Origin: Idiomarina seosinensis_A
GTDB taxonomy: Bacteria; Pseudomonadota; Gammaproteobacteria; Enterobacterales; Alteromonadaceae
Direction of reading: 5' to 3'
Assembly (NCBI RefSeq): GCF_044797955.1
Contig: NZ_CP085211.1
Location: 1,302,001-1,366,000, forward strand
Length of the DNA stretch: 64,000 nt
How positions within the stretch are numbered: the stretch's first letter is position 1; every line of letters starts with the position of its first letter. Of the stretch, positions 1 through 8,474 are shown one piece after another. Below the pieces are notes generated by a model. It searched no databases and had not been told where the DNA came from. It saw nothing but the letters and a program-made list of their open reading frames with translations. The translations under genes and the position numbers were made by a program.

Positions 1-916
1 TAATGCGCCCGTCCCTTATGGCCCAATCCAGAGCAATAGGTACTGAGGCTGCCGAGGTATTGCCTGTTTCGTCCAATGTTACAACCACTTGCGACATTGG
101 CATTTTTAATTTTTTTGCAGTTGCCTGAATAATCCGTAAATTCGCTTGATGAGGTATCAGCCAGTCCAGCTGTTCTGCTGTCATATTGTTGGCTTTGAGG
201 GTCTGGCTGACTAACTCACTGAGTTTGGCCACGGCGACACGAAAGACCTCGTTACCTTTCATATACATCCAGCTACTTTCTACTGTACCCTCAGCACTTA
301 AGCCAGTAGTTAAGCCAGCACCGGTCCGCTGCGGCTGTTTAGCTCCCAGCAGATGACCGTATTCGCCTGCGCTGTGTAAATGTGTGGATAACAGTCCGGG
401 CTGTTCACTGGCCTGCAATACAACCGCGCCGGCCCCGTCGCCAAATAAAACGATGGTATTGCGATCATCCGGGTCACATAAGCGCGCCAACACATCGGTA
501 CCGATAACCAGCACTCGCTGGTGCTGGCCGCTGCGAATAAATTGATCAGCAATGCTCAACGCATAGATAAACCCAGCACAGGCCGCGCCGATATCAAAAG
601 CCGGAATGCTACTGACACCCAGTAACTTTTGTATCTCGCAGGCAGCACTGGGAAAGGCATGTTCGGCCGAGGTGGTTGCCACCACAATCATATCGACATC
701 CCCGGCTTCCAGCTCGGCTGCCGCTAAGGCGGATCGCGCTGCCTCATAGCCAAGCGTTGCAGCTGACTGATGGTTTGCTGCGATGCGACGTTCTTTAATG
801 CCGGTTCGTTCCGTAATCCATTCGTCAGAGGTATCAACCCGCTGCGAAAGGTCATCGTTTGTCAGCCGTTGCTCGGGCAAGTAATGGCCGCTTCCAACGA
901 TTTTTGAATAACTCAT
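1..916 (-). CDS. fabH: beta-ketoacyl-ACP synthase III, 3' end cut by window edge
   Basis: FabH condenses acetyl-CoA with malonyl-ACP, the first elongation step of type II fatty acid synthesis in the cytoplasm. Translating back from the ATG at 914-916 gives 305 residues before the left edge. The catalytic Cys is at about residue 113 in IGAACAGF, followed by the His motif LIPHQAN and the Asn motif ETGNTSAAS, which complete the Cys-His-Asn triad. The family usually has about 320 residues, so only some 15 C-terminal residues are missing. It lies 8 bp after the plsX stop, the usual plsX-fabH order. The start fits the family N-terminus (MSYSKIVGSGHYLPE). Identity is near certain; the partial state is only due to the window edge. 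Confidence 0.96.
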   Translation of the reverse strand, partial: MSYSKIVGSGHYLPEQRLTNDDLSQRVDTSDEWITERTGIKERRIAANHQSAATLGYEAARSALAAAELEAGDVDMIVVATTSAEHAFPSAACEIQKLLGVSSIPAFDIGAACAGFIYALSIADQFIRSGQHQRVLVIGTDVLARLCDPDDRNTIVLFGDGAGAVVLQASEQPGLLSTHLHSAGEYGHLLGAKQPQRTGAGLTTGLSAEGTVESSWMYMKGNEVFRVAVAKLSELVSQTLKANNMTAEQLDWLIPHQANLRIIQATAKKLKMPMSQVVVTLDETGNTSAASVPIALDWAIRDGRI

Positions 917-924
917 ATAGGTAC

Positions 925-1950
925 TTAATGTTGTTCTAACAGGACCGACTCAACCCGATCTTTTATTCGTTCGGGTAGCTGCGCGTGTGCTTCTGTTACT
1001 GCTTGTTTTATGGCACTGCCAAACGCTTTACTGTTAGCACTACCATGACTTTTTATAACCACACCGCGTAATCCTATCAAACTCGCACCGTTATAGTGGT
1101 CGGGCTTCAATGGTTCCCAGGATTTTTGCGTTCGTTTTTGCAAAAACCGGAAAAACCAGCGGTACATCCAATGTGACATCAAGGCAGATTTCATCTGCTC
1201 AACGATTAATGTTGCCAAACCTTCACAACTTTTTAGGGCGATATTGCCGACAAAACCGTCACATACAATTACATCTGCCTTGCCGCTGAACAGGTGGTTG
1301 CCTTCGATAAAACCACGATAGTTGACATGTTCAGAAGCAGATAATCGCTGCGCAGCGTTTTTTACTACATCGTTACCTTTTATATCCTCTTCGCCCATAT
1401 TTAACAGCGAAACTTTAGGGGACGCACTGGATTCGATAACTTGTGCGGCGACGCTACCCATAACACCGAACTGAAACAGCGTTTCGGAATCACAACTGGC
1501 ATTAGCACCAAGATCCAGTAAGTAGGAGCGGCCACCACGGGCATTAGGTAACGCCGCCATTAATGCCGGACGCAAGACACCGGGCAGAGTTTTTAACTGG
1601 AAGTAGGCCTTCGCCATCAGCGCGCCGGTGTTACCGCCACTGACCATGGCATCAGCTTCGCCTTTTGCCAGTAATTGCAGCGCAACGCTCATCGATGAGT
1701 CTGGTTTAGAACGTAAAGCCTGGCCCGGCTTCTCATTCATTTCGACAACCTGATCGGCGTGGATCAGCTTCACTTGGGGATGTTCAGATAATTGAAATTG
1801 TTTTAATAACGGCAGAATAATGTCTTGCTGGCCAACCACCAGAAACTGACACGATTTGGATGAAGAGATGTATTCAGCAAGCGCCTCAATAACAATAGAG
1901 GGGCCATTATCGCCCCCCATTGCATCGATCGCCAGGGTAATTTCAGGCAT
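925..1950 (-). CDS. plsX: phosphate acyltransferase PlsX
   Basis: PlsX converts acyl-ACP to acyl-phosphate, the acyl donor for PlsY in glycerophospholipid synthesis; it acts peripherally at the membrane. The N-terminus MPEITLAIDAMGGDNGPS is the family signature, and VSGGNTGALMAKA and CDGFVGNIALKS are further conserved blocks. I start at the ATG at 1948-1950 (341 residues), because the longer reading frame to 1998 would run into rpmF and adds residues the family lacks. It begins 10 bp after rpmF and ends 8 bp before fabH, in the common rpmF-plsX-fabH operon that couples ribosome and lipid synthesis genes. Confidence 0.96.
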   Translation of the reverse strand: MPEITLAIDAMGGDNGPSIVIEALAEYISSSKSCQFLVVGQQDIILPLLKQFQLSEHPQVKLIHADQVVEMNEKPGQALRSKPDSSMSVALQLLAKGEADAMVSGGNTGALMAKAYFQLKTLPGVLRPALMAALPNARGGRSYLLDLGANASCDSETLFQFGVMGSVAAQVIESSASPKVSLLNMGEEDIKGNDVVKNAAQRLSASEHVNYRGFIEGNHLFSGKADVIVCDGFVGNIALKSCEGLATLIVEQMKSALMSHWMYRWFFRFLQKRTQKSWEPLKPDHYNGASLIGLRGVVIKSHGSANSKAFGSAIKQAVTEAHAQLPERIKDRVESVLLEQH

Positions 1951-1960
1951 GGCCTGATAA

Positions 1961-2131
1961 TTACGGATTAACGACCTTACGACCTTTGTAGTAACCATCA
2001 GCTGTTACATGGTGACGACGATGAGTCTCACCAGAGGTAGGGTCAACCGACAGTGTGGGGCCGCTGATTGCGTCGTGTGAACGACGCATGTCGCGTCTTG
2101 AACGACTTTTCTTACTCTTTTGAACAGCCAT
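1961..2131 (-). CDS. rpmF: 50S ribosomal protein L32
   Basis: This 56-residue gene encodes L32, a small basic protein of the large ribosomal subunit. Reading from the ATG at 2129-2131 gives MAVQKSKKSRSRRDMRRSHD, the typical L32 N-terminus, then SGPTLSVDPTSGETHRRHHV and a C-terminus in GYYKGRKVVNP. The Cys residues of zinc-type L32 are absent, as is common in gammaproteobacteria. It sits between yceD (16 bp upstream) and plsX (10 bp downstream), its usual position. Length and sequence match the family fully. Confidence 0.96.
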   Translation of the reverse strand: MAVQKSKKSRSRRDMRRSHDAISGPTLSVDPTSGETHRRHHVTADGYYKGRKVVNP

Positions 2132-2147
2132 TTACGCTATCTCCTAG

Positions 2148-2678
2148 TTATTTACGCTTTAATTCCTGCAACACAGAAAAAGGGTTTTCAGAGGATTCAT
2201 CAGAACCTTCATCGATTTCGCCCCAAGTCATTGCGTCGCGGTCTACCGGGCAATCCTTTGGCTCGTGTCTGGCAACCAAAGGTAACGCCAAAATTAATTC
2301 ATCCTCAATCAACCCATGCAGATTGACTTCCCCAAACTCGTTAACCTCTACGCCTTCATAGCGCTCGGGTAACTCTTCCAGGTCCTGCTCAGAGGAAACA
2401 GGAGCATACGCAAAACGCGTGCTGATATCAACCGGAAATGGCTGATTACAGCGCTGACAGGTTAACTTAACGGCCGTTTTTGCTGTGCCACTAAAATAAC
2501 TGATACCTTGCTCGTCAACCGCAAACTTAACTTCAACTTCCAGGTCCTGGTGACTTGTTTCTGCCAGCATCCCCTGAAATCGGGTCAGCCTGGTGGCAGG
2601 CACCAAACCATCGAAGGTTTGCTTTTTATTCGCACTTTTTACGGGATCGGCGGTTACCGGAATTCTTACCTTTTGCAT
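2148..2678 (-). CDS. yceD: YceD/DUF177 23S rRNA accumulation protein
   Basis: This 176-residue protein belongs to the YceD (DUF177) family, which in bacteria is linked to 23S rRNA accumulation; the biochemical role is not settled. A Cys pair in KLTCQRCNQPFPV (Cys74 and Cys77) and a later Cys in KDCPVDRDAM are the recognisable family features. The C-terminal third is acidic (DEGSDESSENPF). It lies directly upstream of rpmF in the order seen in E. coli. No membrane segment or signal peptide is visible. The family call is firm. Confidence 0.9.
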   Translation of the reverse strand: MQKVRIPVTADPVKSANKKQTFDGLVPATRLTRFQGMLAETSHQDLEVEVKFAVDEQGISYFSGTAKTAVKLTCQRCNQPFPVDISTRFAYAPVSSEQDLEELPERYEGVEVNEFGEVNLHGLIEDELILALPLVARHEPKDCPVDRDAMTWGEIDEGSDESSENPFSVLQELKRK

Positions 2679-2709
2679 AGCGGACGAAGTCTACCTTATC
2701 AATGAGGGT

Positions 2710-3327
2710 TTAAGCAAGCGGATTATCCCTTGCCAGTGGGTTTACATCGTGCTTTCGTAACATTTTTAACAACTCAATACTGGGCAATCCGATCAAGGTG
2801 TTAGGATCGTCGCCTTTTAGACTAGTAAACAGACTGATACCCAGGCCTTCGCTTTTAAAACTGCCGGCGCAGTTCAGTGGTTGTTCAAGCTGTACGTAGC
2901 GGGCAAGCTCGTCACGGCTCAGGTCACTGCGAAAATTAACTTCAAAGGGCACACAAATGGTTTCGGCTGTATCGCTGCGAGTATTATACAAACTCAGCCC
3001 GGTTAAAAAGGTCACCGTTTTGCCGACAAAACCAGTTAATTGCTCTATCGCCCTTTCTGCAGTGATCGGTTTACCCAGGATCTGTTGTTCGAATAATGCA
3101 ACCTGATCAGAACCGATAACCAGAGCGTCGCCCAGGTCAGGAAGTTTGTCGATGGCGGCCCGCGCTTTTTGTTCTGCCAGTCGTTGCACTAACTGGCTGG
3201 CGCTTTCTCCGGCTTCAGGTGTTTCATCGATAGCCGGCTTACAAGTTTGATAATTCAGCCCCAGTTTATCAAGAATGGCTCGCCGATAAGGCGACGATGA
3301 AGCTAAAACAAGCGTTAATCCGGCCAT
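2710..3327 (-). CDS. yceF: Maf-family 7-methyl-GTP pyrophosphatase
   Basis: Maf proteins are house-cleaning nucleotide pyrophosphatases. The YceF subgroup hydrolyses 7-methyl-GTP and thereby removes modified nucleotides. The 205-residue product opens with LVLASSSPYRRAILDKLGL, the Maf signature with the SPYRR form typical of YceF rather than YhdE. The conserved IDETPEAGE and GSDQVA blocks follow. The start overlaps the stop of the HAD gene upstream by 13 bp, which suggests translational coupling. The operon context next to rluC, yceD and rpmF is as in E. coli. The subgroup call rests on the N-terminal motif and synteny. Confidence 0.9.
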   Translation of the reverse strand: MAGLTLVLASSSPYRRAILDKLGLNYQTCKPAIDETPEAGESASQLVQRLAEQKARAAIDKLPDLGDALVIGSDQVALFEQQILGKPITAERAIEQLTGFVGKTVTFLTGLSLYNTRSDTAETICVPFEVNFRSDLSRDELARYVQLEQPLNCAGSFKSEGLGISLFTSLKGDDPNTLIGLPSIELLKMLRKHDVNPLARDNPLA

Positions 3328-3980
3328 ACGTCCCCCTTAATTAAAGCTGGCAGCTGCTGCAGCTGGCTTATCACATGAACGGCACCGGCGGCTTTAAGCC
3401 TGTCGGCATCATGAACACCAAAGTCAACACCAATAGCATGCACACCGGCGGCTCTGGCCATCTGCATATCATGGACTGAATCGCCGACCATGATGGTATC
3501 GCGCTCGCTTACCTGAAATTCCTGCATTAACTGATGCAGCATTTCAGGGTCAGGTTTACCGCAGGTCTCATCAGCACAACGCGAACCATGAAATAAGTGG
3601 CCCACCCGAGTTTCCTGCCAAACACGATCCAGACCTCGGCGAGCTTTACCGGTCGCTACTGCAACGCCATGCCCACTCGTTCGCAGTGCATCCAGGGTAT
3701 CGATCGCATCACTGAACAATGGTGTTGGGGTGGTATTTAAATCCACGTACTCGTCACGGTAACGTGCCAGAAACTGGCTTTTTTGATCATCGGGCAACTG
3801 GCCAAATAAACGCACCAGCGCCGGCTCGAGGCTTAAGCCAATGATATCTTTAACTGCCTGCTCTTCCGGTACCGACAAACGCACAGCTTCAGCAGTAACC
3901 CGCATGGCAGAAACAATGCGGGCTACCGAGTCCATCAGGGTGCCATCCCAGTCAAAAATGATCAGTTTGGAAAATTGCAC
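3315..3980 (-). CDS. HAD-superfamily phosphatase (phosphoglycolate-phosphatase-like)
   Basis: A 221-residue HAD hydrolase. Motif I is FDWDGTLMDS near residue 9, with both catalytic Asp residues. Motif II is the Thr of VAVATGKARRGLD, and motif III/IV is the cluster KPDPEMLHQ plus MVGDSVHDMQMARAAG. A helical cap lies between motifs I and II, as in subfamily IA phosphoglycolate-phosphatase-like enzymes. The substrate cannot be read from sequence. Pseudomonas and several other gammaproteobacteria carry a similar HAD gene directly after rluC. It lies 10 bp after rluC and overlaps yceF by 13 bp. A second HAD gene at 21117 is a better match for gph itself. Confidence 0.85.
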   Translation of the reverse strand: MQFSKLIIFDWDGTLMDSVARIVSAMRVTAEAVRLSVPEEQAVKDIIGLSLEPALVRLFGQLPDDQKSQFLARYRDEYVDLNTTPTPLFSDAIDTLDALRTSGHGVAVATGKARRGLDRVWQETRVGHLFHGSRCADETCGKPDPEMLHQLMQEFQVSERDTIMVGDSVHDMQMARAAGVHAIGVDFGVHDADRLKAAGAVHVISQLQQLPALIKGDVWPD

Positions 3981-3990
3981 GTGTGACCCT

Positions 3991-4938
3991 CTAAATTACG
4001 GTTAAGGTGTCTAGAAAGTGTTGCAACGAAGGCTCTAGTGGCGCCTCAAACTGCATTTCTTCAGAAGTTTTTGGGTGCGTTAATTTCAGCTGCCAGGCAT
4101 GCAAAAACAGCCGTTTTAAACCTTTGTCACTCACTAGCTGCTCAAAGTCATTGTCGCCATATTTGGGGTCACCCGCAATCGGGTGTCCTGCATGCAGGGC
4201 ATGCACTCTTATCTGATGAGTACGCCCGGTAACCGGGGATGCTTCCACCAACGTTGCCTGTTGGTAGCGTTGTCTGATGCGAAAGCGCGTATGAGACGGC
4301 TTACCCGCCGCATCAACTTTAACCAGCCGCTCACCCGACTGTAAGGTGTTTTTCAATAAAGGTGCTTCAATGTTACGACAGTTCTTTTGCCACTGACCGC
4401 GAACTAACGCTAAATATTGCTTTGTCATGGTCTTTTCCCGCAGCTGCTCATGCAGACCTTTTAAAACGGCCCGTTTTTTAGCAACCATAAGCAGCCCGCT
4501 GGTATCCCGATCGAGACGATGCACCAGCTCTAAATGCTGTTCTTGCGGGCGTAACGAACGCAACGCTTCGATCAGCCCGAATTTAAGCCCGGAGCCACCG
4601 TGTACTGCCATACCAGCCGGTTTATTAACCACCAGCAAAGCATCGTCTTCATAAAGGATGGCGTCTTCCAATGCTTGCACATGCTTTAAATTGGCCGAGG
4701 GTAACTCGGGCCGTTCTGACAGTTTTACCGGCGGAATACGAATTTCATCCCCCTGTTGCAGCTTGTAATCCGGTTTAATGCGTTTTTTATTGGCGCGGAC
4801 TTCGCCTTTACGCACTATCCTGTAAACCAGTGACTTCGGTACCCCTTTTAATTTCGTCATAAGGAAGTTATCGATTCGCTGGCCTTGTTCTTCGCTGCTA
4901 ACCTGGTGGAAGCTAACCTGTGTCTGTATCATTTTCAT
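3991..4938 (-). CDS. rluC: 23S rRNA pseudouridine synthase RluC
   Basis: RluC isomerises three uridines (955, 2504 and 2580 in E. coli numbering) of 23S rRNA. The 315-residue product has an N-terminal S4 RNA-binding domain (about residues 18-75, RIDNFLMTKLKGVPKSLVYRIV) and an RluA-type catalytic domain with VHRLDRDTSGLL; the catalytic Asp is about residue 143. GRTHQIRVH and HPIAGDPKYG are further family blocks. The start could be Met1 or Met3; neither has a strong ribosome binding site. It is divergent from rne across a 521-bp gap and heads the yceF-yceD-rpmF-plsX-fabH series, as in E. coli. Confidence 0.94.
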   Translation of the reverse strand: MKMIQTQVSFHQVSSEEQGQRIDNFLMTKLKGVPKSLVYRIVRKGEVRANKKRIKPDYKLQQGDEIRIPPVKLSERPELPSANLKHVQALEDAILYEDDALLVVNKPAGMAVHGGSGLKFGLIEALRSLRPQEQHLELVHRLDRDTSGLLMVAKKRAVLKGLHEQLREKTMTKQYLALVRGQWQKNCRNIEAPLLKNTLQSGERLVKVDAAGKPSHTRFRIRQRYQQATLVEASPVTGRTHQIRVHALHAGHPIAGDPKYGDNDFEQLVSDKGLKRLFLHAWQLKLTHPKTSEEMQFEAPLEPSLQHFLDTLTVI

Positions 4939-4986
4939 TTGGCGGATTTTACCATTATCCTTGCGAATATGCAGCGAAATTGTTAC

Positions 4987-5016
4987 TTGTGTTCGACACT
5001 AAGTCTATGAAATAAT
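4987..5016 (+). promoter_or_regulatory. candidate sigma-70 promoter for rne
   Basis: TTGTGT at 4987-4992, an 18-bp spacer and AATAAT at 5011-5016 form a plausible vegetative promoter pointing toward rne. Transcription would begin near 5023 and give a leader of about 435 nt. E. coli rne has several promoters, so others may exist in this gap. The evidence is pattern only. Confidence 0.3.
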
Positions 5017-5354
5017 GAAGTGTCGAAAAGTAAGCTGTTGGGAAAAGAAGATATTAAATGCACTAGGCGAGCTAGGCACCAACAGGACGACAAACAGTAA
5101 AAACTTGTTTTCGCGCAATCGAAAACGCTCGGTAACTTCTCCACGTCAGCATACGATGTCAGTCCTTTTGTTAGTAAACGAGACGGCCTTGAGATGTTGA
5201 AAGCACGGAGTAACAGTAGCAAAAGTCCAGAGCGTCATTTCCGGTTGTAGATTAAATCTAATCGCGACAGTATGACACGTAACAGTAGCCGAGTCGCTTT
5301 GTTACACGCACAGTCAAACCAATTCTTGTTACACGTTTTAAAACGGGTAACGCT

Positions 5355-5379
5355 GCAGGAGCCGTAACAAACGGCCTGC
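5355..5379 (+). promoter_or_regulatory. bulged hairpin in rne leader, rne5/hp2-like
   Basis: GCAGG (5355-5359), an AG bulge (5360-5361) and CCGT (5362-5365) pair with ACGG (5371-5374) and CCTGC (5375-5379) around an AACAA loop. This is a nine-base-pair stem with a two-base bulge, 81 bases before the rne start. The E. coli rne leader carries a conserved bulged hairpin (hp2 of the rne5 element) that RNase E recognises for autoregulation. Position and shape fit, but sequence equivalence was not tested. Confidence 0.6.
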
Positions 5380-5459
5380 CGCAAACAACAATTTAACGAT
5401 AGTGCATAAGCGCTGCACAATAGCGTGTCATGCTGTGGCCTAAAATTTGAGTCACAGTA

Positions 5460-8402
5460 ATGAAAAGAATGTTAATCAATGCCACGCAGCTTGAAGAGTT
5501 GCGTGTTGCTCTGGTCGACGGCCAGCGCCTCTATGACCTGGATATCGAGAGCCCGGGTCACGAACAAAAGAAATCCAATATTTATAAAGGTAAAATAACT
5601 CGTATAGAGCCCAGTTTAGAAGCTGCCTTTGTTGACTATGGAGCCGAACGCCACGGCTTTCTTCCCCTTAAAGAAATTGCCAAAACTTACTTCCCGAAAG
5701 GCTACACCTTTCAGGGTCGTCCTAATATTAAAGAGGTCGTGTCCGAAGGCCAGGAAGTTATTGTCCAGATTGATAAAGAAGAACGTGGACAAAAAGGCGC
5801 AGCCTTAACCACCTTTATCTCGCTGGCCGGTAGCTATTTGGTATTAATGCCCAATAATCCCCGCGCCGGAGGTATCTCCCGCCGCATTGAAGGCGATGAG
5901 CGCTCAGCCCTTAAAGAAGCGCTGAGCGAGCTAAACGTTCCTAAAGAAATGGGCTTAATTGTTCGTACTGCTGGCGTTGGCAAATCGAAAGAAGAGCTTG
6001 AATGGGATCTTAATGTCCTGTTGCATCACTGGAATGCGATCAGTACAACAGCTAACGAGCGCCCTGCCCCATTTTTAATCCATCAGGAAAGCAACGTAAT
6101 TTTCCGTGCTTTGCGGGATTATCTAAGACGGGATATTGGCGAAGTTCTGATTGATAGCCAAAAGGTTTACGACCAGGTCCGTAACCACATTCAACTGATA
6201 CGACCCGATTTCTTAAGCCGGGTGAAGTTGTATCAGGGCGATGTTCCGTTATTCACCCATTATCAAATTGAAAGCCAAATTGAGTCAGCTTTCCAGCGGG
6301 AGGTTCGGCTACCGTCCGGCGGTTCGATTGTCATCGATCCGACCGAAGCCTTAACCTCAATCGATATTAATTCGTCCAGAGCCACAAAAGGCGGCGATAT
6401 CGAGGAAACTGCGTTACAGACAAACCTTGAGGCGGCTGAGGAAATTGCCCGTCAGCTACGCTTACGCGACTTAGGTGGTCTGGTAGTCATTGACTTTATT
6501 GATATGACCCCTGCCCGCCATCAACGGGATGTCGAAAATCGCTTAAGAGACAGTCTGGCGCAAGACCGTGCGCGTATTCAGGTAGCCCGTATTTCACGCT
6601 TCGGGTTGCTGGAAATGTCACGTCAGCGGCTGCGTCCGTCGTTAGGCGAGTCTTCCAATAACGTTTGCCCCCGTTGTAACGGTCAGGGTTCTATTCGCTC
6701 GAGCGAGTCTTTAGCGTTATCTATTTTACGATTAATCGAAGAAGAGGCCATTAAAGACAATACCATACAGGTACAAGCTCAAGTTCCTGTTTCGGTGGCC
6801 ACTTATTTATTGAATGAAAAACGCGCCGCTGTCAACGAAGTCGAGCAGCGACACAATATTAAGGCCGTCATCATTCCTAATCATCACCTGGATACTCCAC
6901 ATTTTGATGTGACCCGTATTCGTGATGATGAAGTTCCGGAGGCCTCAAGTTTTCAGCTGCAGCAGAAGCCAGAGCGCGATGAAAGCGTGGTTATTACACT
7001 GACCAAAGATCGCCAGCAGATTGAAGAACCCGCACTTAAAGGGTTGCAGGCCCCCGTAGCACCAACTCCGACAGCTCCTACTGCGCCCGTTGCAAAAGAC
7101 GCAGTTAGTCCAACGATGCCATCGCTATTAACTCGTCTCAGTCAGTGGCTAAATAAGCTGCTGAAAAAGAGTGAACAAGAGAAAAGCACAGAAACTCCGG
7201 CAGAAAAAAGCAGCGAAGATACTAAACAGCGCAGTAACCAGCGTCGTGGCCGGAATAATCGCGGTGGTAACCGCAATTCGCGCAACCGTAATCGCAAACC
7301 GAACGAACAGCGTCAGGCAAGTAAAGAAACAGCGGAGACAGCTGTCGATAAAACCGCTGAGGATGCTAAAGGCAGCGACGACAAACAGGACACCCGTGCG
7401 TCCGGCAATCGGCGTGGTAATCGCCGTGGTCGCAATCGTACGCGTCCGGCCCGCAAGCCGGAAACTGAGCAACAACCGGCTACCGAAGCTACTGCTGAGG
7501 CTACACCGGCTAAAGAGCCTGCTAAGGAGCAACAGCCACAACAGCCGAAAAAACGGCGTCAGCAGAAACCTATGGAGCGCTCAGTACGGATCAAGCCATC
7601 AGCCGGCCAAGCTGATGAACAACCGCAGAGCGACACTGCAGCTAAATCTCAGCCGCTAACCACAGCGCCTGAGACAGAAGTTACGACGGCTGCAGAGCAA
7701 CACCAGCCGAGCCCTGAAAAGCTGGCCTCTAAAGTACGTGACCCACGGTTGCAGGCGGCTGCTGAACTGATTGAGAAAGAGCAGCAGAACCAGCCCCAGG
7801 CCGCGGCTGAAAATAACGTAGAAGAACCGAGCCAGGAAACCCAGGCGCCGCAAGCGCAAGTCAAACCTGAACCCGAGGTTGAAACTTCGCAGGAAGCTAA
7901 ACCAGAAGCTAAACCAGAAGTTAAACCTGAGGCTGAGCCCAAAGCTGAATCAGTGCCAGAGGTGCAGCCTGAAACCGAGGCTGAAGTTGAGCCGGAAGTA
8001 GAGACTCCCCCAGCGGCAGAATCAGCACCTAAGGAGTCGGTGGAACAGGAAACACAAGAGCCTCAGACTGCTGAAAAAGCGCAACCCGAGGCCAAGCCCG
8101 AGCGTAATCGTTCGCGTCGCTCACCGCGTCACCAGCGCGCTGCAGGGCAAAAACGGAAACGTGACAAGCAGGCAAATGCTAAAGCTTCTGCCGACCAAAG
8201 CCAGCCCGTTTATCCGGCTCAGGCTCGTGCAAAAGCATTCGCCGATATGACTAAGGCCAGCTCAATTCAGTCTAATCAAGCTTTTAGTCCGTTGCCGGTC
8301 GCTGCCGATGCAGGCCGCCCACAATTTACTAAAGATGAGCGTGTTGCCATGCTGGAGCAGGCACGCTCCAGAGCGGCTGCAGAAATGACAAAGTGCTCGT
8401 AA
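5460..8402 (+). CDS. rne: ribonuclease E
   Basis: RNase E is the essential endonuclease that starts mRNA decay and processes rRNA and tRNA; it scaffolds the degradosome at the inner membrane. The first ~500 of 980 residues track E. coli closely from MKRMLINATQ onward. They comprise the S1 domain, 5' sensor and DNase I-like domain with catalytic Asp about 302 (SIDINSS) and 345 (VIDFIDM), and the Zn-link CPRCNGQG near 403-406. The C-terminal half is low complexity: an amphipathic helix about 553-570 (SLLTRLSQWLNKLLKK) like the membrane anchor, Arg-rich RNA-binding stretches about 592-620 and 645-665, then Pro/Glu/Lys repeats. Near 930 a short FADMTKASS segment resembles the PNPase-binding tail. 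The start is fixed by the conserved N-terminus. Confidence 0.97.
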   Translation: MKRMLINATQLEELRVALVDGQRLYDLDIESPGHEQKKSNIYKGKITRIEPSLEAAFVDYGAERHGFLPLKEIAKTYFPKGYTFQGRPNIKEVVSEGQEVIVQIDKEERGQKGAALTTFISLAGSYLVLMPNNPRAGGISRRIEGDERSALKEALSELNVPKEMGLIVRTAGVGKSKEELEWDLNVLLHHWNAISTTANERPAPFLIHQESNVIFRALRDYLRRDIGEVLIDSQKVYDQVRNHIQLIRPDFLSRVKLYQGDVPLFTHYQIESQIESAFQREVRLPSGGSIVIDPTEALTSIDINSSRATKGGDIEETALQTNLEAAEEIARQLRLRDLGGLVVIDFIDMTPARHQRDVENRLRDSLAQDRARIQVARISRFGLLEMSRQRLRPSLGESSNNVCPRCNGQGSIRSSESLALSILRLIEEEAIKDNTIQVQAQVPVSVATYLLNEKRAAVNEVEQRHNIKAVIIPNHHLDTPHFDVTRIRDDEVPEASSFQLQQKPERDESVVITLTKDRQQIEEPALKGLQAPVAPTPTAPTAPVAKDAVSPTMPSLLTRLSQWLNKLLKKSEQEKSTETPAEKSSEDTKQRSNQRRGRNNRGGNRNSRNRNRKPNEQRQASKETAETAVDKTAEDAKGSDDKQDTRASGNRRGNRRGRNRTRPARKPETEQQPATEATAEATPAKEPAKEQQPQQPKKRRQQKPMERSVRIKPSAGQADEQPQSDTAAKSQPLTTAPETEVTTAAEQHQPSPEKLASKVRDPRLQAAAELIEKEQQNQPQAAAENNVEEPSQETQAPQAQVKPEPEVETSQEAKPEAKPEVKPEAEPKAESVPEVQPETEAEVEPEVETPPAAESAPKESVEQETQEPQTAEKAQPEAKPERNRSRRSPRHQRAAGQKRKRDKQANAKASADQSQPVYPAQARAKAFADMTKASSIQSNQAFSPLPVAADAGRPQFTKDERVAMLEQARSRAAAEMTKCS

Positions 8403-8420
8403 GAGACAACTGAACAAAAA

Positions 8421-8446
8421 AAGCCCCGTTAACGCGGGGCTTTTTT
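8421..8446 (+). terminator. Rho-independent terminator after rne
   Basis: GCCCCG (8423-8428) and CGGGGC (8435-8440) form a GC-only stem with a six-base loop, followed by six T residues and preceded by seven A residues. It lies 20 bp after the rne stop. The A/T symmetry means it could also stop the facing ComEA-like gene at 8475. Confidence 0.92.
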
Positions 8447-8474
8447 ATGGCTGCCGTTGGGGTTGCCAGGCTAC

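Larger units (their letters stand above)
4939..5459. other. rluC-rne intergenic region, probable long rne leader
   Basis: This 521-bp gap holds no credible gene; the reading frames in it show no family resemblance and no ribosome binding site. It most likely contains the rne promoter(s) and a long untranslated leader. RNase E messages in E. coli have a leader of about 360 nt through which RNase E controls its own mRNA. Short direct repeats are visible: TAACAGTAGC at 5211-5220 and 5280-5289, and TTGTTACACG at 5299-5308 and 5326-5335. GTAACA at 5279-5284 can pair with TGTTAC at 5300-5305. A stronger bulged hairpin is listed separately. Confidence 0.6.

Noticed and set aside
310..552. An 80-codon minus-strand frame near the left edge
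   Set aside because: It is an out-of-frame shadow inside fabH, which is clear in another frame of the same strand.
4983..5420. Two minus-strand reading frames of 79 and 61 codons in the rluC-rne gap
   Set aside because: They have no ribosome binding site, contain Cys/Leu-rich composition typical of chance frames, and lie over the expected rne leader.
7149..7942. Long antisense and shifted frames inside the rne 3' half
   Set aside because: They arise from the repetitive, biased Pro/Glu/Arg codons of the RNase E tail and have no family resemblance.
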